Origin: Marinobacter azerbaijanicus
Lineage (GTDB): Bacteria > Pseudomonadota > Gammaproteobacteria > Pseudomonadales > Oleiphilaceae
Reading direction: 5' to 3'
Length of the DNA: 64,000 nucleotides
Assembly (NCBI RefSeq): GCF_030250645.1
Contig: NZ_JASSVS010000003.1
Coordinates: 186,001 to 250,000, forward strand
Shown: piece after piece, positions 53,400 to 63,404 of the stretch
Layout: each line of letters starts with the position of its first letter
How positions within the stretch are numbered: position 1 is the first letter of the stretch
Notes under the pieces: model-generated
What the model was told of the DNA's origin: nothing
Seen by the model: the letters and a program-made list of their open reading frames with translations, nothing else
Databases searched by the model: none
Position numbers and translations under genes: made by a program

Positions 53400-54404
53400 A
53401 TGAGCAAGATTAAAGTTGGTATTAACGGATTCGGCCGTATCGGCCGCCTGGCACTGAGGGCAGCGTGGGAATGGCCGGATATGGAGTTTGTTGCCATCAA
53501 CGATCCGGGTGCGGGTGCCGGTACCCTGGCGCATCTGCTGAACTTTGACAGTGTGCATGGCCGCTGGAGTCAGGAGGCCCTTGCGGATGGTGACGATATT
53601 GTTATCGGGGACCAACGCATTCGGGTGACCCACAACAAGTCCATCGGAGAGACCGACTGGTCCTGCTGTGATCTGGTCATCGAAGCCAGCGGGGTGAACA
53701 GGAAGGTGGCGGTTCTGCAGGGCTATCTGGATCAGGGTGTGAAGCGGGTGGTTGTGACCGCCCCGGTTAAAGAGGCAGGCGCGAAGAACATTGTCCTCGG
53801 CGTGAACGATGATATTTTCGATCCTGCCAACGACCGCATTGTGACCGCCGCTTCCTGCACCACCAACTGCCTGGCGCCGGTGGTGAAGGTGATTCATGAA
53901 AAGCTGGGCATCAGGCATGGCTCCATCACCACCATTCATAGCCTGACCAATACCCAGACCATCATTGATGCGCCGCACAAGGACCTGCGCAGGGCCCGGG
54001 CCTGTGGCAGTTCGCTGATTCCGACCAGCACCGGCTCCGCCACGGCCATCATTGAGATCTTCCCGGAACTGAAAGGCCGGCTTGATGGCCATGCGGTTCG
54101 CATTCCCCTCATCAACGCATCGCTGACCGATTGCGTTTTCGAGGTGGAAACGCCGACCGATCGCGATACGGTCAACCAGTTACTGAAAGAGGCGGCCGAA
54201 GGGGAACTGAAAGACATCCTGGGCTACGAAGAACGCCCGCTGGTGTCCATTGATTACAAGACCGACCCGCGCTCGTCCATCGTCGATGCGCTGTCAACTC
54301 TGGTGGTCAACGGCACCCAGGTGAAAATCTATGCCTGGTACGACAACGAGTGGGGTTATGCCAACCGCACTGCCGAGCTGGTGCGTAAGGTAGGCTCGGC
54401 CTGA
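53400..54404 (+). CDS. Arsenic-island glyceraldehyde-3-phosphate dehydrogenase
   Basis: A 334-residue GAPDH with NAD fold [15 protein letters not shown] and catalytic Cys in [10 protein letters not shown]. In arsJ-linked operons this enzyme uses arsenate in place of phosphate to make 1-arseno-3-phosphoglycerate. It is 1 nt from arsJ and downstream of the ArsC-ArsR gene, which supports that role over glycolysis. AAGGAG precedes ATG. Confidence 0.92.
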   Translation: MSKIKVGINGFGRIGRLALRAAWEWPDMEFVAINDPGAGAGTLAHLLNFDSVHGRWSQEALADGDDIVIGDQRIRVTHNKSIGETDWSCCDLVIEASGVNRKVAVLQGYLDQGVKRVVVTAPVKEAGAKNIVLGVNDDIFDPANDRIVTAASCTTNCLAPVVKVIHEKLGIRHGSITTIHSLTNTQTIIDAPHKDLRRARACGSSLIPTSTGSATAIIEIFPELKGRLDGHAVRIPLINASLTDCVFEVETPTDRDTVNQLLKEAAEGELKDILGYEERPLVSIDYKTDPRSSIVDALSTLVVNGTQVKIYAWYDNEWGYANRTAELVRKVGSA

Positions 54405-54405
54405 T

Positions 54406-55599
54406 ATGACCGCCGCCATCCGACAGTACCTGGTCATTACCGGCAACTACTGGGCCTTCACCCTGACGGATGGGGCCCTTCGGATGCTGGTGGTTTTGCA
54501 TTTTCACCAGCTGGGTTATTCGCCCCTGGAAATCGCCCTATTGTTCATCTTCTACGAGTTCTTCGGCGTGGTGACCAACCTGGTGGGTGGTTATCTGGGC
54601 GCCCGCATGGGGCTGAATCGCACCATGAATATCGGCCTGTTCCTGCAGATCGTGGCGCTGGGCATGCTGGCTGTACCGGCGGCCATGCTGACCGTACCCT
54701 GGGTGATGGCGGCACAAGCGCTTTCCGGCATTGCCAAAGATCTGAACAAGATGTCCGCCAAGAGCGGTATCAAGCTGCTGGTACCGGATGAGCAGCAGGG
54801 CACCCTATACAAGTGGGTGGCGATTCTGACCGGCTCCAAGAATACCCTCAAGGGCGTGGGATTTTTCCTCGGCGGGGTGTTGTTGATGGCCGCAGGCTTC
54901 ACGGGCGCGGTCATTATTATGGCTGTTGCCCTCGCCGCGGTCTGGCTGGCGAGCCTGTTCCTGCTCAAGCAGGAGCTGGGCAAGAGTAAGGCGAAACCGA
55001 AGTTCCGTGAGATCCTGTCGAAGAGCCGTGCGATCAACGTCCTGTCGGCGGCGCGGATGTTCCTGTTCGGTGCCCGCGATGTGTGGTTTGTGGTGGCCCT
55101 GCCGGTATACCTGCATACGGTATTCGGCTGGGATTTCTGGAAGGTGGGTGCTTTCATGGCCACCTGGATTATCGGCTATGGCTTCATCCAGACCATTGCG
55201 CCGCGCATTACCGGCAATATGGAAGGCAAACAACCTGCGGTGCTCTGGGCCGCCGCCCTGGCTCTGATTCCCGCTGCTATTGCCGTTGGCCTGATGGCAG
55301 GGGGGCCGCCACAGATGGTGATTGTGGGCGGATTACTGCTGTTTGGCGTGCTGTTTGCCATCAACTCCTCTCTCCACAGCTATCTGATCGTCAGCTATGC
55401 CCGGGGTGACGGCGTTTCCCTGGATGTGGGCTTCTACTACATGTCCAATGCTGCCGGCCGGCTTCTTGGCACCATTCTCTCTGGTTGGGTCTATCAGGCC
55501 TATGGGCTGGAAGCCTGTCTGTGGATATCATCGGGTCTGGTGGCCATGGCATCACTTCTCTCTTTGTTGTTGCCCGAGAGGCGGCCCGTAGTGGTGTGA
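54406..55599 (+). CDS. arsJ: ArsJ organoarsenical efflux permease
   Basis: A 397-residue major-facilitator-type membrane protein with about eleven to twelve helices (opening GNYWAFTLTDGALRMLVVLH). ArsJ exports 1-arseno-3-phosphoglycerate, which hydrolyses outside the cell to arsenate, giving arsenate resistance together with the preceding GAPDH. It closes the rightward arm; its stop lies only 7 nt from the convergent barrel gene. Confidence 0.92.
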   Translation: MTAAIRQYLVITGNYWAFTLTDGALRMLVVLHFHQLGYSPLEIALLFIFYEFFGVVTNLVGGYLGARMGLNRTMNIGLFLQIVALGMLAVPAAMLTVPWVMAAQALSGIAKDLNKMSAKSGIKLLVPDEQQGTLYKWVAILTGSKNTLKGVGFFLGGVLLMAAGFTGAVIIMAVALAAVWLASLFLLKQELGKSKAKPKFREILSKSRAINVLSAARMFLFGARDVWFVVALPVYLHTVFGWDFWKVGAFMATWIIGYGFIQTIAPRITGNMEGKQPAVLWAAALALIPAAIAVGLMAGGPPQMVIVGGLLLFGVLFAINSSLHSYLIVSYARGDGVSLDVGFYYMSNAAGRLLGTILSGWVYQAYGLEACLWISSGLVAMASLLSLLLPERRPVVV

Positions 55600-55606
55600 G
55601 CCGGCG

Positions 55607-56233
55607 TCAGAAACGCATGACCAGTCCTGCGCCGGCTTCCACCTGTAAGTAACCGTCGCTGCGAAACCTGAGCTCGCATCCGCCGGAGCAGAACACAGAA
55701 CCTGCCGAGTTCAGGGCGGTATAAATGCCGCGAAGATCCAGCCGCAGCCGCAGTTGTTCGGTCATGAAGAATTGATAGCCGCCACCAAGCGTCAGAGCTG
55801 CCCGGTGATGGCTATCGTATCTCGAGTCCTCCGGCTCCAGGCGGGTAACTCCCAGCACGCCGGAGACAAACCCTCCGTAGCTTTTTCCGCCTGGAAAATA
55901 GAGCCCTCCGAACTGGAATTGGTAAATCGTCAGATCAATGGACTCGATTCCCGGAGCGAACAGGCCGTTGTCCAGCCTGGCGGAGGTGCTTTGCCGGCTG
56001 AAGTAAATTTCCCCCTGCTTGCCAGGTTCGGCCAGGTCAAAATTGAGTGCCAGCCCCTGGCTTGCGGAGTCCCGGAAGTGGATCTGATCGTCAGCGCTGG
56101 CACCGGCGGTCTCGATATCCACCGAACTGCTCATGCGAAAGCCTGCAAACGGTGACACTCCAACCTCTGCCACCGCCGGCGGCACTGGCAAGGTAAGGGC
56201 GAATAGGACCGCTGTGAAGGTTCGGAGGCTCAT
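55607..56233 (-). CDS. Predicted outer-membrane beta-barrel protein
   Basis: A 208-residue protein with a signal peptide (cleavage near VAEVG) and alternating hydrophobic/polar strands typical of an eight-strand barrel (VSPFAGFRMSSS, ALTLGGGYQFFMTEQLRL), ending in a C-terminal phenylalanine (GLVMRF) as barrel proteins do. A disulfide pair CSGGC lies near the end. Function unknown. It is divergent from fetA with a 58-nt gap. Confidence 0.72.
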   Translation of the reverse strand: MSLRTFTAVLFALTLPVPPAVAEVGVSPFAGFRMSSSVDIETAGASADDQIHFRDSASQGLALNFDLAEPGKQGEIYFSRQSTSARLDNGLFAPGIESIDLTIYQFQFGGLYFPGGKSYGGFVSGVLGVTRLEPEDSRYDSHHRAALTLGGGYQFFMTEQLRLRLDLRGIYTALNSAGSVFCSGGCELRFRSDGYLQVEAGAGLVMRF

Positions 56234-56291
56234 ACATACCTGCTATGCGTGGCTGGTTGCTGGCGAGATCCTGTGCAATGGTGTAACCATT

Positions 56292-56930
56292 ATGGATCCC
56301 GCAGGCCATGGTGAACCTATTTTGACAGAACTTTTGCTGGAAAACGTCAGTGTTGGCGCCCTGAGCGAGGTATCTCTGGTGGTGCCTGCCGGGCAGGTCG
56401 CTTGCCTGTCCGGCCCGTCCGGCAGTGGCAAAAGTCGCCTGCTGAGAGCGGTGGCGGATCTGGAACCCCATGGTGGTGGCATTTCTCTGGGGGGGACCCG
56501 TCAGCAGGAAATGCCTGCCCACCAGTGGCGGAGCCGGGTGGTAATGGTGCCAGCAGACAGTCAGTGGTGGTTTGATGTGGTGGGAGGCCATTTTCCAGAT
56601 GATGCCGGTTCGCGACTGCCCCCGGCCCTGGGCTTCCCGTCTGAAGTGATGGGCTGGTCGGTCAGTCGGCTGTCCTCCGGTGAGCGTCAGCGGCTGGCCC
56701 TCTGGCGGGCGCTTTCTCTCCAGCCGGAGGCTCTTTTGCTGGACGAACCGACTGCCAATCTGGATGGCAGCAGCACGGAAACCGTGGAAACCTGGTTGCT
56801 TGAGGAGATTCGGCGCCGGCATATCGCTACCCTCTGGATCGCCCATGATCCGGGCCAGATTCATCGTGTGGCGGATGCCCACTACCGGATTAACGGAACC
56901 AGAGTGGAGCCTGTCCATGGAAGTGATTGA
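56292..56930 (+). CDS. fetA: FetA-like ABC ATPase (iron export)
   Basis: A 212-residue ATPase with Walker A GPSGSGKS, signature LSSGERQRLALWRAL and Walker B LLLDEPTANLD. Its overlap with a FetB-like permease identifies it as the ATPase of the FetAB (YbbLM) iron exporter, linked to resistance to peroxide. ATG 56292 is chosen as the first in-frame start giving a normal FetA N-terminus; upstream codons run into the divergent barrel gene. The ribosome site is weak. Confidence 0.85.
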   Translation: MDPAGHGEPILTELLLENVSVGALSEVSLVVPAGQVACLSGPSGSGKSRLLRAVADLEPHGGGISLGGTRQQEMPAHQWRSRVVMVPADSQWWFDVVGGHFPDDAGSRLPPALGFPSEVMGWSVSRLSSGERQRLALWRALSLQPEALLLDEPTANLDGSSTETVETWLLEEIRRRHIATLWIAHDPGQIHRVADAHYRINGTRVEPVHGSD

Positions 56931-57714
56931 CCTTGCCTGGTGGAAACTGGGGTTGGCGGCTCTGCTGGTGCTGGCGCTGGGTGTATCCGGATACATTGCC
57001 CGCCTTGGAATCACCCGCAGCCTGCTGATTGCCGCCATCCGCACGGTCATCCAGTTGGCGCTGATCGGGTTGGTACTTGAAGCCCTGTTTGCGTCCTCTG
57101 CGTTTTACTGGATTGCTCTGCTGGCGCTGGTGATGCTGCTGATCGCAGGCCGTGAGGTGGTGGCACGCCAGGGTCGGCGTTTGCAGGGCTGGTGGGCTTT
57201 CGGTATTGGCACCGGCGCCATGTTCGTGTCGTCCTTCACGATCACGGTACTGGCCCTGACCGTGGTGATCGGCCCCGACCCCTGGTATGCCCCCCAATAT
57301 GCCATTCCTTTGCTGGGTATGATGCTTGGCAACACCATGACAGGCGTCAGCCTGGCGCTGGACCGGCTCAATGAATCGGTCTGGCAACAAAGAGGCGTGA
57401 TCGAGAACCGGCTGATGCTGGGGCAGACCTGGCAACAGGCGCTGGAGGATATCCGCCGGGACGCCATGCGCAGTGGCATGATGCCCTCGATCAATGCCAT
57501 GGCGGCGGCCGGTATTGTCAGCCTGCCGGGCATGATGACTGGTCAGATTCTGGCGGGCAGTCCGCCTGCGGTGGCCGTGAAATACCAGATCCTTGTGATG
57601 CTCATTATTACGGCAGCCACTGGCTTTGGTGCAGTCATGGCGGTCTCCTGGGGTGGCCGCAGACTGTTTGATGATCGTGAGCGCTTGCGTCTGGACCGGT
57701 TGGTAAAGTCTTGA
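56917..57714 (+). CDS. fetB: FetB-like membrane permease (iron export)
   Basis: A 265-residue inner-membrane protein with about seven helices. The family block YAIPLLGMMLGNTMTGVSLA and the C-terminal SLPGMMTGQILAGSPP match FetB/YbbM. ATG 56917 has GGAG seven nt upstream and overlaps the fetA end by 14 nt. With FetA it should form an exporter that lowers cytoplasmic iron. Confidence 0.88.
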   Translation: MEVIDLAWWKLGLAALLVLALGVSGYIARLGITRSLLIAAIRTVIQLALIGLVLEALFASSAFYWIALLALVMLLIAGREVVARQGRRLQGWWAFGIGTGAMFVSSFTITVLALTVVIGPDPWYAPQYAIPLLGMMLGNTMTGVSLALDRLNESVWQQRGVIENRLMLGQTWQQALEDIRRDAMRSGMMPSINAMAAAGIVSLPGMMTGQILAGSPPAVAVKYQILVMLIITAATGFGAVMAVSWGGRRLFDDRERLRLDRLVKS

Positions 57715-57853
57715 GCCAGTGATCGATCAGGAACTTTCGGGCCGGATTTCCAGGCGTACCGCTGCGCTGACATCCGCTTGCGGCCGCCATAAGCCCCGCC
57801 TAGACTGAACAGAGCCTGACGACTCTGGCAGGTTCCGACATGGAGGGGTGGTA

Positions 57854-60800
57854 ATGGCGTTCCAGACCCTGGATGGCAATGAAGCCGTGGCCTCAGTGGC
57901 CTATCGATTGAGTGAAACCATTGCCATCTATCCGATTACCCCGGCATCGGTGATGGGCGAGCATGCGGATGACTGGGCCACCCTGGGCAGGGCCAATCTC
58001 TGGGGCCAGGTGCCCGGCGTGGTTGAAATGCAATCCGAGGCTGGCGCTGCCGGCGCCATGCACGGAGCGCTACAGGCGGGTTCTCTGGTGACAACCTTCA
58101 CCGCCTCCCAGGGGCTGCTGCTGATGTTGCCCAACCTGTTCAAGATTGCTGGCGAGCTATCGCCTTTCTGCATGCACATAGCCGCCCGCAGTGTCGCCAC
58201 CCATGCTCTGTCCATTTTCTGCGATCACTCCGATGTGATGGCTGCCAGGGGCACCGGTTTTGCCCTGCTGGCCTCCGGGTCTGTGCAGGAAGCCCAGGAC
58301 CTGGCCGCTATCGGCCATGCGGTGACCCTGGAGCCCCGGGTGCCGGTGATGCATTTCTTTGACGGCTTCCGCACCTCCCATGAGATTTCCAAGATTGCGG
58401 TGCTCAGTGACGAGGACCTGACGGCACTGGTTTCCCGTGAAGGGGTCCAGTCACACCGCAGCCGCCGGATGACTCCCGACCGGCCGGTGGTGCGGGGCAC
58501 CTCCCAGAACCCGGATGCCTTCTTCCAGTCCCGGGAAGCCACCAACCCCTTCTATCAGGTGTTTCCGGAGCGCCTGGAAGCCGTCATGGAGCGGTTTGCT
58601 GACATCACCGGTCGCCATTATCAGCTGTTTGATTACATGGGGCACCCGGAAGCGGAGCGGGTGGTCATCCTGATGGGTTCCGGAGCCGAGTGTGCCCATG
58701 AAACCGTGGAGTGGCTGACAGGGCAGGGGGAAAAGGTTGGTGTCCTCAAGGTGCGTCTGTTCCGGCCCTTCGCCACCGATCAGTTTCTGCAGGCGCTTCC
58801 CGGCACCGTGACACATATAGCAGTGCTGGACCGGACCAAGGAGCCCGGTGCCCAGGGCGAGCCTCTGCTGCTGGAAGTCAGCGGCGCTCTGATGGAGGCC
58901 TACAGTCGTGGCGATCGGCAAATATTACCCCGGGTGATTGGCGGGCGTTATGGCCTGTCCTCCAGGGAGTTCACCCCGGCAATGGTCTGTGCAGTCTTTG
59001 ACCAGCTCAGGGCGGCCTCACCGAAAACCCGTTTTACGGTGGGTGTCCGCGACGACGTGACACATTTGTCGCTTGAGGTGGACAACGAACTGGATATCGA
59101 GTCACCGCAGACCCGTCGCGCCCTGTTTTTCGGGCTTGGGGCCGATGGCACGGTCAGCAGCAACAAGGCCAGCATCAAGATTCTCGGTGAGGGCACGGAA
59201 CTGTATGCCCAGGGCCATTTTGTCTACGACTCCAAGAAGTCCGGGGCGACGACGGTATCGCACCTGCGCTTCGGGCCGCTGCCGATCCGCTCAAGTTATC
59301 AGATCCGCCAGGCTCAGTTTGTGGCGGTGCATGCGCCGCAGTTTCTGGACAGGTTCGATGTTCTGGAACATGCAGCACCGGGCGCTACAATTCTGTTAAA
59401 CGTGCCCTGGACCCCGGAACAGGTGTGGGACAGGCTGTCCGTGGAAGTCCAGCAGGTTCTGGTGGATCGCAAAGTCAGACTTTACGTGATTGATGCCGCT
59501 GGCGTGGCGGAGGCTGCGGGTCTGGAACGACGCATCAATACCGTTATGCAGGTGTGTTTCTTTGCCCTCGCTGACATTCTTCCCCGTGATGAGGCCATTG
59601 CCCGCATCAAGGACTCCATTCGTCAGACCTGGGGCCGTCGCGGGCCGGAGGTGGTTCGCCGGAATGTGGAGGCCGTCGACTCTGCCCTGGCGAATCTGCA
59701 TGAAGTGCGGGTGCCCGGCGAGGTGACGGCCACCCGCAGGCGTCCGCCAAGAGTTCCCCGGGACGCACCGGACTTCGTCCAGAAAGTCACTCGTCTGTTG
59801 ATGGACGGCCAGGGTGACAAACTGCCGGTCAGCGCCTTCCCTCCGGACGGCACCTGGCCCACTGGCACCAGCCAGTATGAAAAACGGTCTATCGCCCTGG
59901 AAATCCCCATCTGGGAGTCCGATCTTTGTGTACAGTGCAACTTCTGCGCGATGATCTGCCCCCATACGGCGATTACCGGCAAGGTCTTCGAGCCGGAGGC
60001 CGGCAAGGGTGCCCCGGACACCTTCGAGGCGGTGCCCGAAACCCACACTCCGGAACTGGAAGGGCTGGACTACCGGCTTCAGGTGGCTCCGGATGACTGT
60101 ACCGGTTGCGGCTTGTGTGTGGAGGTCTGCCCCGCAAAGGATCGCACCCAGCCCAAGCGCAAGGCCATCAACATGAGGCCGCTGGCAGAGCATCGGGAAG
60201 CCGAGGCGAAAAACCTGGCATTCCTGCGAAGCCTGCCGGACGTGCCCCGGGAGCGTATTCCCCGGGACTTCAAATCGCTACCACTACTGATCCCTCTGTT
60301 CGAGTATTCCGGCGCCTGCGCCGGCTGCGGCGAGACGCCCTATATTCGCCTGCTCACCCAGTTACTGGGCGATCGGTTGCTGATTGCCAATGCCACCGGG
60401 TGCTCCTCAATTTATGGCGGCAACCTGCCCACCACCCCTTACACCGTGAACGCCGATGGCCGCGGGCCGACCTGGAACAACTCGCTGTTCGAGGACGCCG
60501 CCGAACTGGGCCTGGGCATGCGAATGGGGCTGGACAGGCTGGTGGGCCGAGCCCGGCAGTTGCTGGAAGACCTGAGAGAGAAACTGCCGCCAGATTTGTA
60601 CCAAGATTTGACCGGCCCCTGCGCCACTCTTGACGAGGTGGCCATGGCGGCGCGGCGCGAAGCGGTGACCCGGCTGCGTGACTGGCTGGCGGACCAGCAA
60701 GGCCGGGAGGCCGAGGAGCTGTCAAACCTCGCGGATGAGCTATGCCCCAAGAGCGTGTGGGTAATCGGTGGTGATGGCTGGGCTTACGACATTGGTTATG

Positions 60801-61447
60801 GTGGTCTTGACCATGCCCTGGCGTCGGGCCAGAACCTCAAGCTGCTGGTGCTGGACACAGAGGTGTATTCCAACACCGGCGGGCAGCAATCCAAGGCCAC
60901 GCCCATGGGCGCGATTGCAAAGTTTGCCGCCGCCGGCAAGGAAACCCGCAAGAAGGACCTGGGGCTGCTGGCCATGAGCTATGGCCATGTCTACGTGGCC
61001 CAGATCGCCATGCAGTCCCACAGCAATCACACCACCAAGGCCCTGCAGGAAGCCGAGAGCTTCGACGGCCCGGCACTGATCATTGCCCACAGCCCCTGCA
61101 TTGCCCATGGATACGATCTGGTGCACTCGCCGGCACAGCAGAAGCGGGCGGTGGACAGCTGGGCCTGGCCGCTGTACCGGTTCGACCCCCGCCGCATCCA
61201 CGAAGGGCTGCCACCCCTGCAGCTGGACTCCCTGCGCCAGAAGGTGACCATGAAAAACTATATGCAGGAAGAAGCCCGCTTCCGCATGCTGGAATTGCGG
61301 GATCCTGAAAGGTATGAGCAACTGGTGGCAGCGGCGAGCGAAGCAGCGCAGGAACAACGGGAGCTCTACAAGCAACTGGCGGGGATCCACTTTGAGCCCC
61401 ATGAACACCCGGAACCGGATCAGAAAGAAGGCGACCGTCATGACTGA
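57854..61447 (+). CDS. nifJ: Pyruvate:ferredoxin (flavodoxin) oxidoreductase
   Basis: A 1197-residue single-chain PFOR converting pyruvate and CoA to acetyl-CoA and CO2 with reduced ferredoxin or flavodoxin. The N-terminal pyrimidine-binding domain has YPITPASVMGE. Two [4Fe-4S] motifs occur at Cys692 (CVQCNFCAMICP) and Cys749 (CTGCGLCVEVCP). A further cysteine pair CAGCG at 822 and the TPP-binding domain (GGDGWAYDIGYGG) follow. ATG 57854 has TGGAGGGG just upstream, better than a GTG two codons earlier. The stop overlaps the next start by 8 nt. Confidence 0.93.
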   Translation: MAFQTLDGNEAVASVAYRLSETIAIYPITPASVMGEHADDWATLGRANLWGQVPGVVEMQSEAGAAGAMHGALQAGSLVTTFTASQGLLLMLPNLFKIAGELSPFCMHIAARSVATHALSIFCDHSDVMAARGTGFALLASGSVQEAQDLAAIGHAVTLEPRVPVMHFFDGFRTSHEISKIAVLSDEDLTALVSREGVQSHRSRRMTPDRPVVRGTSQNPDAFFQSREATNPFYQVFPERLEAVMERFADITGRHYQLFDYMGHPEAERVVILMGSGAECAHETVEWLTGQGEKVGVLKVRLFRPFATDQFLQALPGTVTHIAVLDRTKEPGAQGEPLLLEVSGALMEAYSRGDRQILPRVIGGRYGLSSREFTPAMVCAVFDQLRAASPKTRFTVGVRDDVTHLSLEVDNELDIESPQTRRALFFGLGADGTVSSNKASIKILGEGTELYAQGHFVYDSKKSGATTVSHLRFGPLPIRSSYQIRQAQFVAVHAPQFLDRFDVLEHAAPGATILLNVPWTPEQVWDRLSVEVQQVLVDRKVRLYVIDAAGVAEAAGLERRINTVMQVCFFALADILPRDEAIARIKDSIRQTWGRRGPEVVRRNVEAVDSALANLHEVRVPGEVTATRRRPPRVPRDAPDFVQKVTRLLMDGQGDKLPVSAFPPDGTWPTGTSQYEKRSIALEIPIWESDLCVQCNFCAMICPHTAITGKVFEPEAGKGAPDTFEAVPETHTPELEGLDYRLQVAPDDCTGCGLCVEVCPAKDRTQPKRKAINMRPLAEHREAEAKNLAFLRSLPDVPRERIPRDFKSLPLLIPLFEYSGACAGCGETPYIRLLTQLLGDRLLIANATGCSSIYGGNLPTTPYTVNADGRGPTWNNSLFEDAAELGLGMRMGLDRLVGRARQLLEDLREKLPPDLYQDLTGPCATLDEVAMAARREAVTRLRDWLADQQGREAEELSNLADELCPKSVWVIGGDGWAYDIGYGGLDHALASGQNLKLLVLDTEVYSNTGGQQSKATPMGAIAKFAAAGKETRKKDLGLLAMSYGHVYVAQIAMQSHSNHTTKALQEAESFDGPALIIAHSPCIAHGYDLVHSPAQQKRAVDSWAWPLYRFDPRRIHEGLPPLQLDSLRQKVTMKNYMQEEARFRMLELRDPERYEQLVAAASEAAQEQRELYKQLAGIHFEPHEHPEPDQKEGDRHD

Positions 61448-62450
61448 GTTGGCAACCCGATGGCTCGGGCTGGACCTGTGCTCGCCCCTGCTGGTTGGCG
61501 CCAGCCCGCTGACCGACAACCTGGACGCACTCAAGGCCTGCGTTGATGCCGGGGCCGGTGCCATAGTGATGCATTCGCTGTTCGAGGAACAGCTGGTGGC
61601 GGAACAGATGGCCGCTCATCGTTTTATCGATTCGCGCATTAACATGGATGCTGAGGCGCGTTCATTCTTTCCGGAATCCGAGGTGTTCGAGATGGGATCG
61701 GGCAGCTATCTCAAACGCCTGGAAACGCTGCAGAACGCGTTGAATGTGCCGGTGGTTGCTTCCCTTAATGGCATATCTGCCGGCGGCTGGGTCCAACATG
61801 CCCGGGAACTGGAAGACGCTGGAGCGTCGGCGATTGAACTCAACCTGTATGACCTGGCCACAGACCCTTCCGACACGGCCGCTTCCCTGGAACAGCGTCA
61901 GCTCGATGTGGTTCGTTCGGTTGTGGAGCAGGTCACCATCCCGGTCAGCGTCAAACTGTCACCCTTCTATTCCGCGCTTCCGGCTTTTGTGGCAGGCCTG
62001 CAGGCGGCAGGGGCCCGGGGGCTGGTGCTGTTCAATCGCTTTTACCAGCCGGATATGGACCTGGATGAACTGGAACTGAGCCGCGAAGTGGTGTTGTCCA
62101 CCAATGCCGAGCTGCCCCTGCGGCTTCATGGGATAGCGATGCTGTTCAATCGTACCGCGCTGGAAATGGCGGCTTCCGGTGGTGTGCACAGCGGCGATGA
62201 TGCCGCCAAGGCGATCCTGTCTGGTGCCACGGTTGTGCAGATGGTGTCGGTGCTGCTGAGAGAGGGGCCGTCGGCGCTGGCACGGATTACGGGCGAAATG
62301 AACCAGCGCCTCTCCACCATGGGTTACCGCACTCTGGCTGAAGCCCGCGGTGCCCTGTCACTGGCAAATGCCCCCAATTCCCGGACCTGGGAGCGGTTGA
62401 ATTACGCCCACCTGTTGCACGGCTGGCAATCTTCACCAGGGACAACATGA
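61440..62450 (+). CDS. Dihydroorotate-dehydrogenase-like FMN protein
   Basis: A 336-residue TIM-barrel flavoprotein resembling dihydroorotate dehydrogenase (LCSPLLVGASPLTDNL, VVASLNGISAGGW, VSVKLSPFYSALP, GGVHSGDDAAKAIL). It overlaps the nifJ stop by 8 nt and is thus translationally coupled. Genes of this type often accompany PFOR genes; a role in electron transfer rather than pyrimidine synthesis is an inference. AGAAGG nine nt before ATG is the ribosome site. Confidence 0.85.
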   Translation: MTELATRWLGLDLCSPLLVGASPLTDNLDALKACVDAGAGAIVMHSLFEEQLVAEQMAAHRFIDSRINMDAEARSFFPESEVFEMGSGSYLKRLETLQNALNVPVVASLNGISAGGWVQHARELEDAGASAIELNLYDLATDPSDTAASLEQRQLDVVRSVVEQVTIPVSVKLSPFYSALPAFVAGLQAAGARGLVLFNRFYQPDMDLDELELSREVVLSTNAELPLRLHGIAMLFNRTALEMAASGGVHSGDDAAKAILSGATVVQMVSVLLREGPSALARITGEMNQRLSTMGYRTLAEARGALSLANAPNSRTWERLNYAHLLHGWQSSPGTT

Positions 62451-62472
62451 GCGGAAACAGGGGGCAGCTGTG

Positions 62473-63000
62473 TCAGGCCATGCGCTTCAGTTCCCGATCC
62501 TTCAGCAGGTACTGGTGCGCCAGCGCGGCTGCCACATGCAAGCCGATCATCAGCCATAGCAGGTTTGCCAGGGTCTCATGGACGTCTTCGCCGCTGTCTT
62601 CCAGCCACTCGACTTCCGGGCCTGAAGCAAAGACGGTCCAGCCAAAGAAAGTGACGGTGTCCCCTTCACCTACGGCGGTAGCCAGTCCTGACAGAGGCAT
62701 CAGAATCATCAGCGCGTACAGAGCGAAATGTCCCAGTTTCGCCATGGTTGCCCAGTGCTCGGGCGGTGAGAGGCGCGACCGGTTCAGCCATCGCCATAAG
62801 CCACGAAATACCATCAGCCCGAACAAAGCCAGGCCAAGGCTTTGGTGCCAGGCCATCAGCGAGTGCTCCGAGAGGCTGTCTTCCAGGGCCTCGAACCAGA
62901 CCTCGCTGGCAAGCATGAGCAGCAACAGGGCTGCCATTAGCCAGTGCAGGGCGCGGGAAACGCCGCCGTATCGGTTTTCTGCATCCATCAATGTCATCAT
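62473..63000 (-). CDS. Cytochrome b561 family protein
   Basis: A 175-residue inner-membrane dihaem cytochrome with four helices. Histidine ligands are visible in SRALHWLMA, WHQSLGLALFG, LGHFALYALM and MIGLHVAAALAHQYL. It may move electrons between quinone and periplasmic acceptors. ATG 63000 follows AAGGAG by 4 nt; a second ATG directly after it is also possible. It lies downstream of the small periplasmic gene in a likely two-gene operon. Confidence 0.88.
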   Translation of the reverse strand: MMTLMDAENRYGGVSRALHWLMAALLLLMLASEVWFEALEDSLSEHSLMAWHQSLGLALFGLMVFRGLWRWLNRSRLSPPEHWATMAKLGHFALYALMILMPLSGLATAVGEGDTVTFFGWTVFASGPEVEWLEDSGEDVHETLANLLWLMIGLHVAAALAHQYLLKDRELKRMA

Positions 63001-63059
63001 CAATCTCCTTCAGGGGGGTGAGGGGCCCGGAAAGGGCCCCTGCGCTGACCACAGGGGGG

Positions 63060-63404
63060 TCAGTCCCGGCGGGAGCCGCGAACCGGGGCACCGTATTGGT
63101 TGAACTCCTGTTCCCGGATCAGGTTCTGCTCGGCGTCCCGCAACTGCACCTGATAGGTGCCGTCGCTGGTTTCATTCACTGATACCTCCACCCCGGGGCC
63201 AAACCGTCTGAGTGCCCGGCCAAAGGCCATGATTCGCATTTCTTCAGTACTGTACTGTTTGAGATCCGCGTTCATGGGCTTTCCGTCGCGACGGTGCTCA
63301 TAACGCTGTTTTTCCCGGCAATCATCATCTGCAGACACCAGAAGTGGTGTTGCACTCAGCAAAGCGGCGGCGGATATAGCTGCAATCGTGGTGATCTTAT
63401 TCAT
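63060..63404 (-). CDS. Small periplasmic PepSY-like protein
   Basis: A 114-residue secreted protein. ATG 63404 has AGGAG seven nt upstream and begins a signal peptide (MNKITTIAAISAAALLSATP, cleavage near VSADD). The mature part is highly charged, with a C-terminal beta region VEVSVNETSDGTYQVQLRD that resembles a short PepSY-type fold. Proteins like this often pair with cytochrome b561 genes under two-component control, which fits the divergent regulator. Confidence 0.65.
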   Translation of the reverse strand: MNKITTIAAISAAALLSATPLLVSADDDCREKQRYEHRRDGKPMNADLKQYSTEEMRIMAFGRALRRFGPGVEVSVNETSDGTYQVQLRDAEQNLIREQEFNQYGAPVRGSRRD

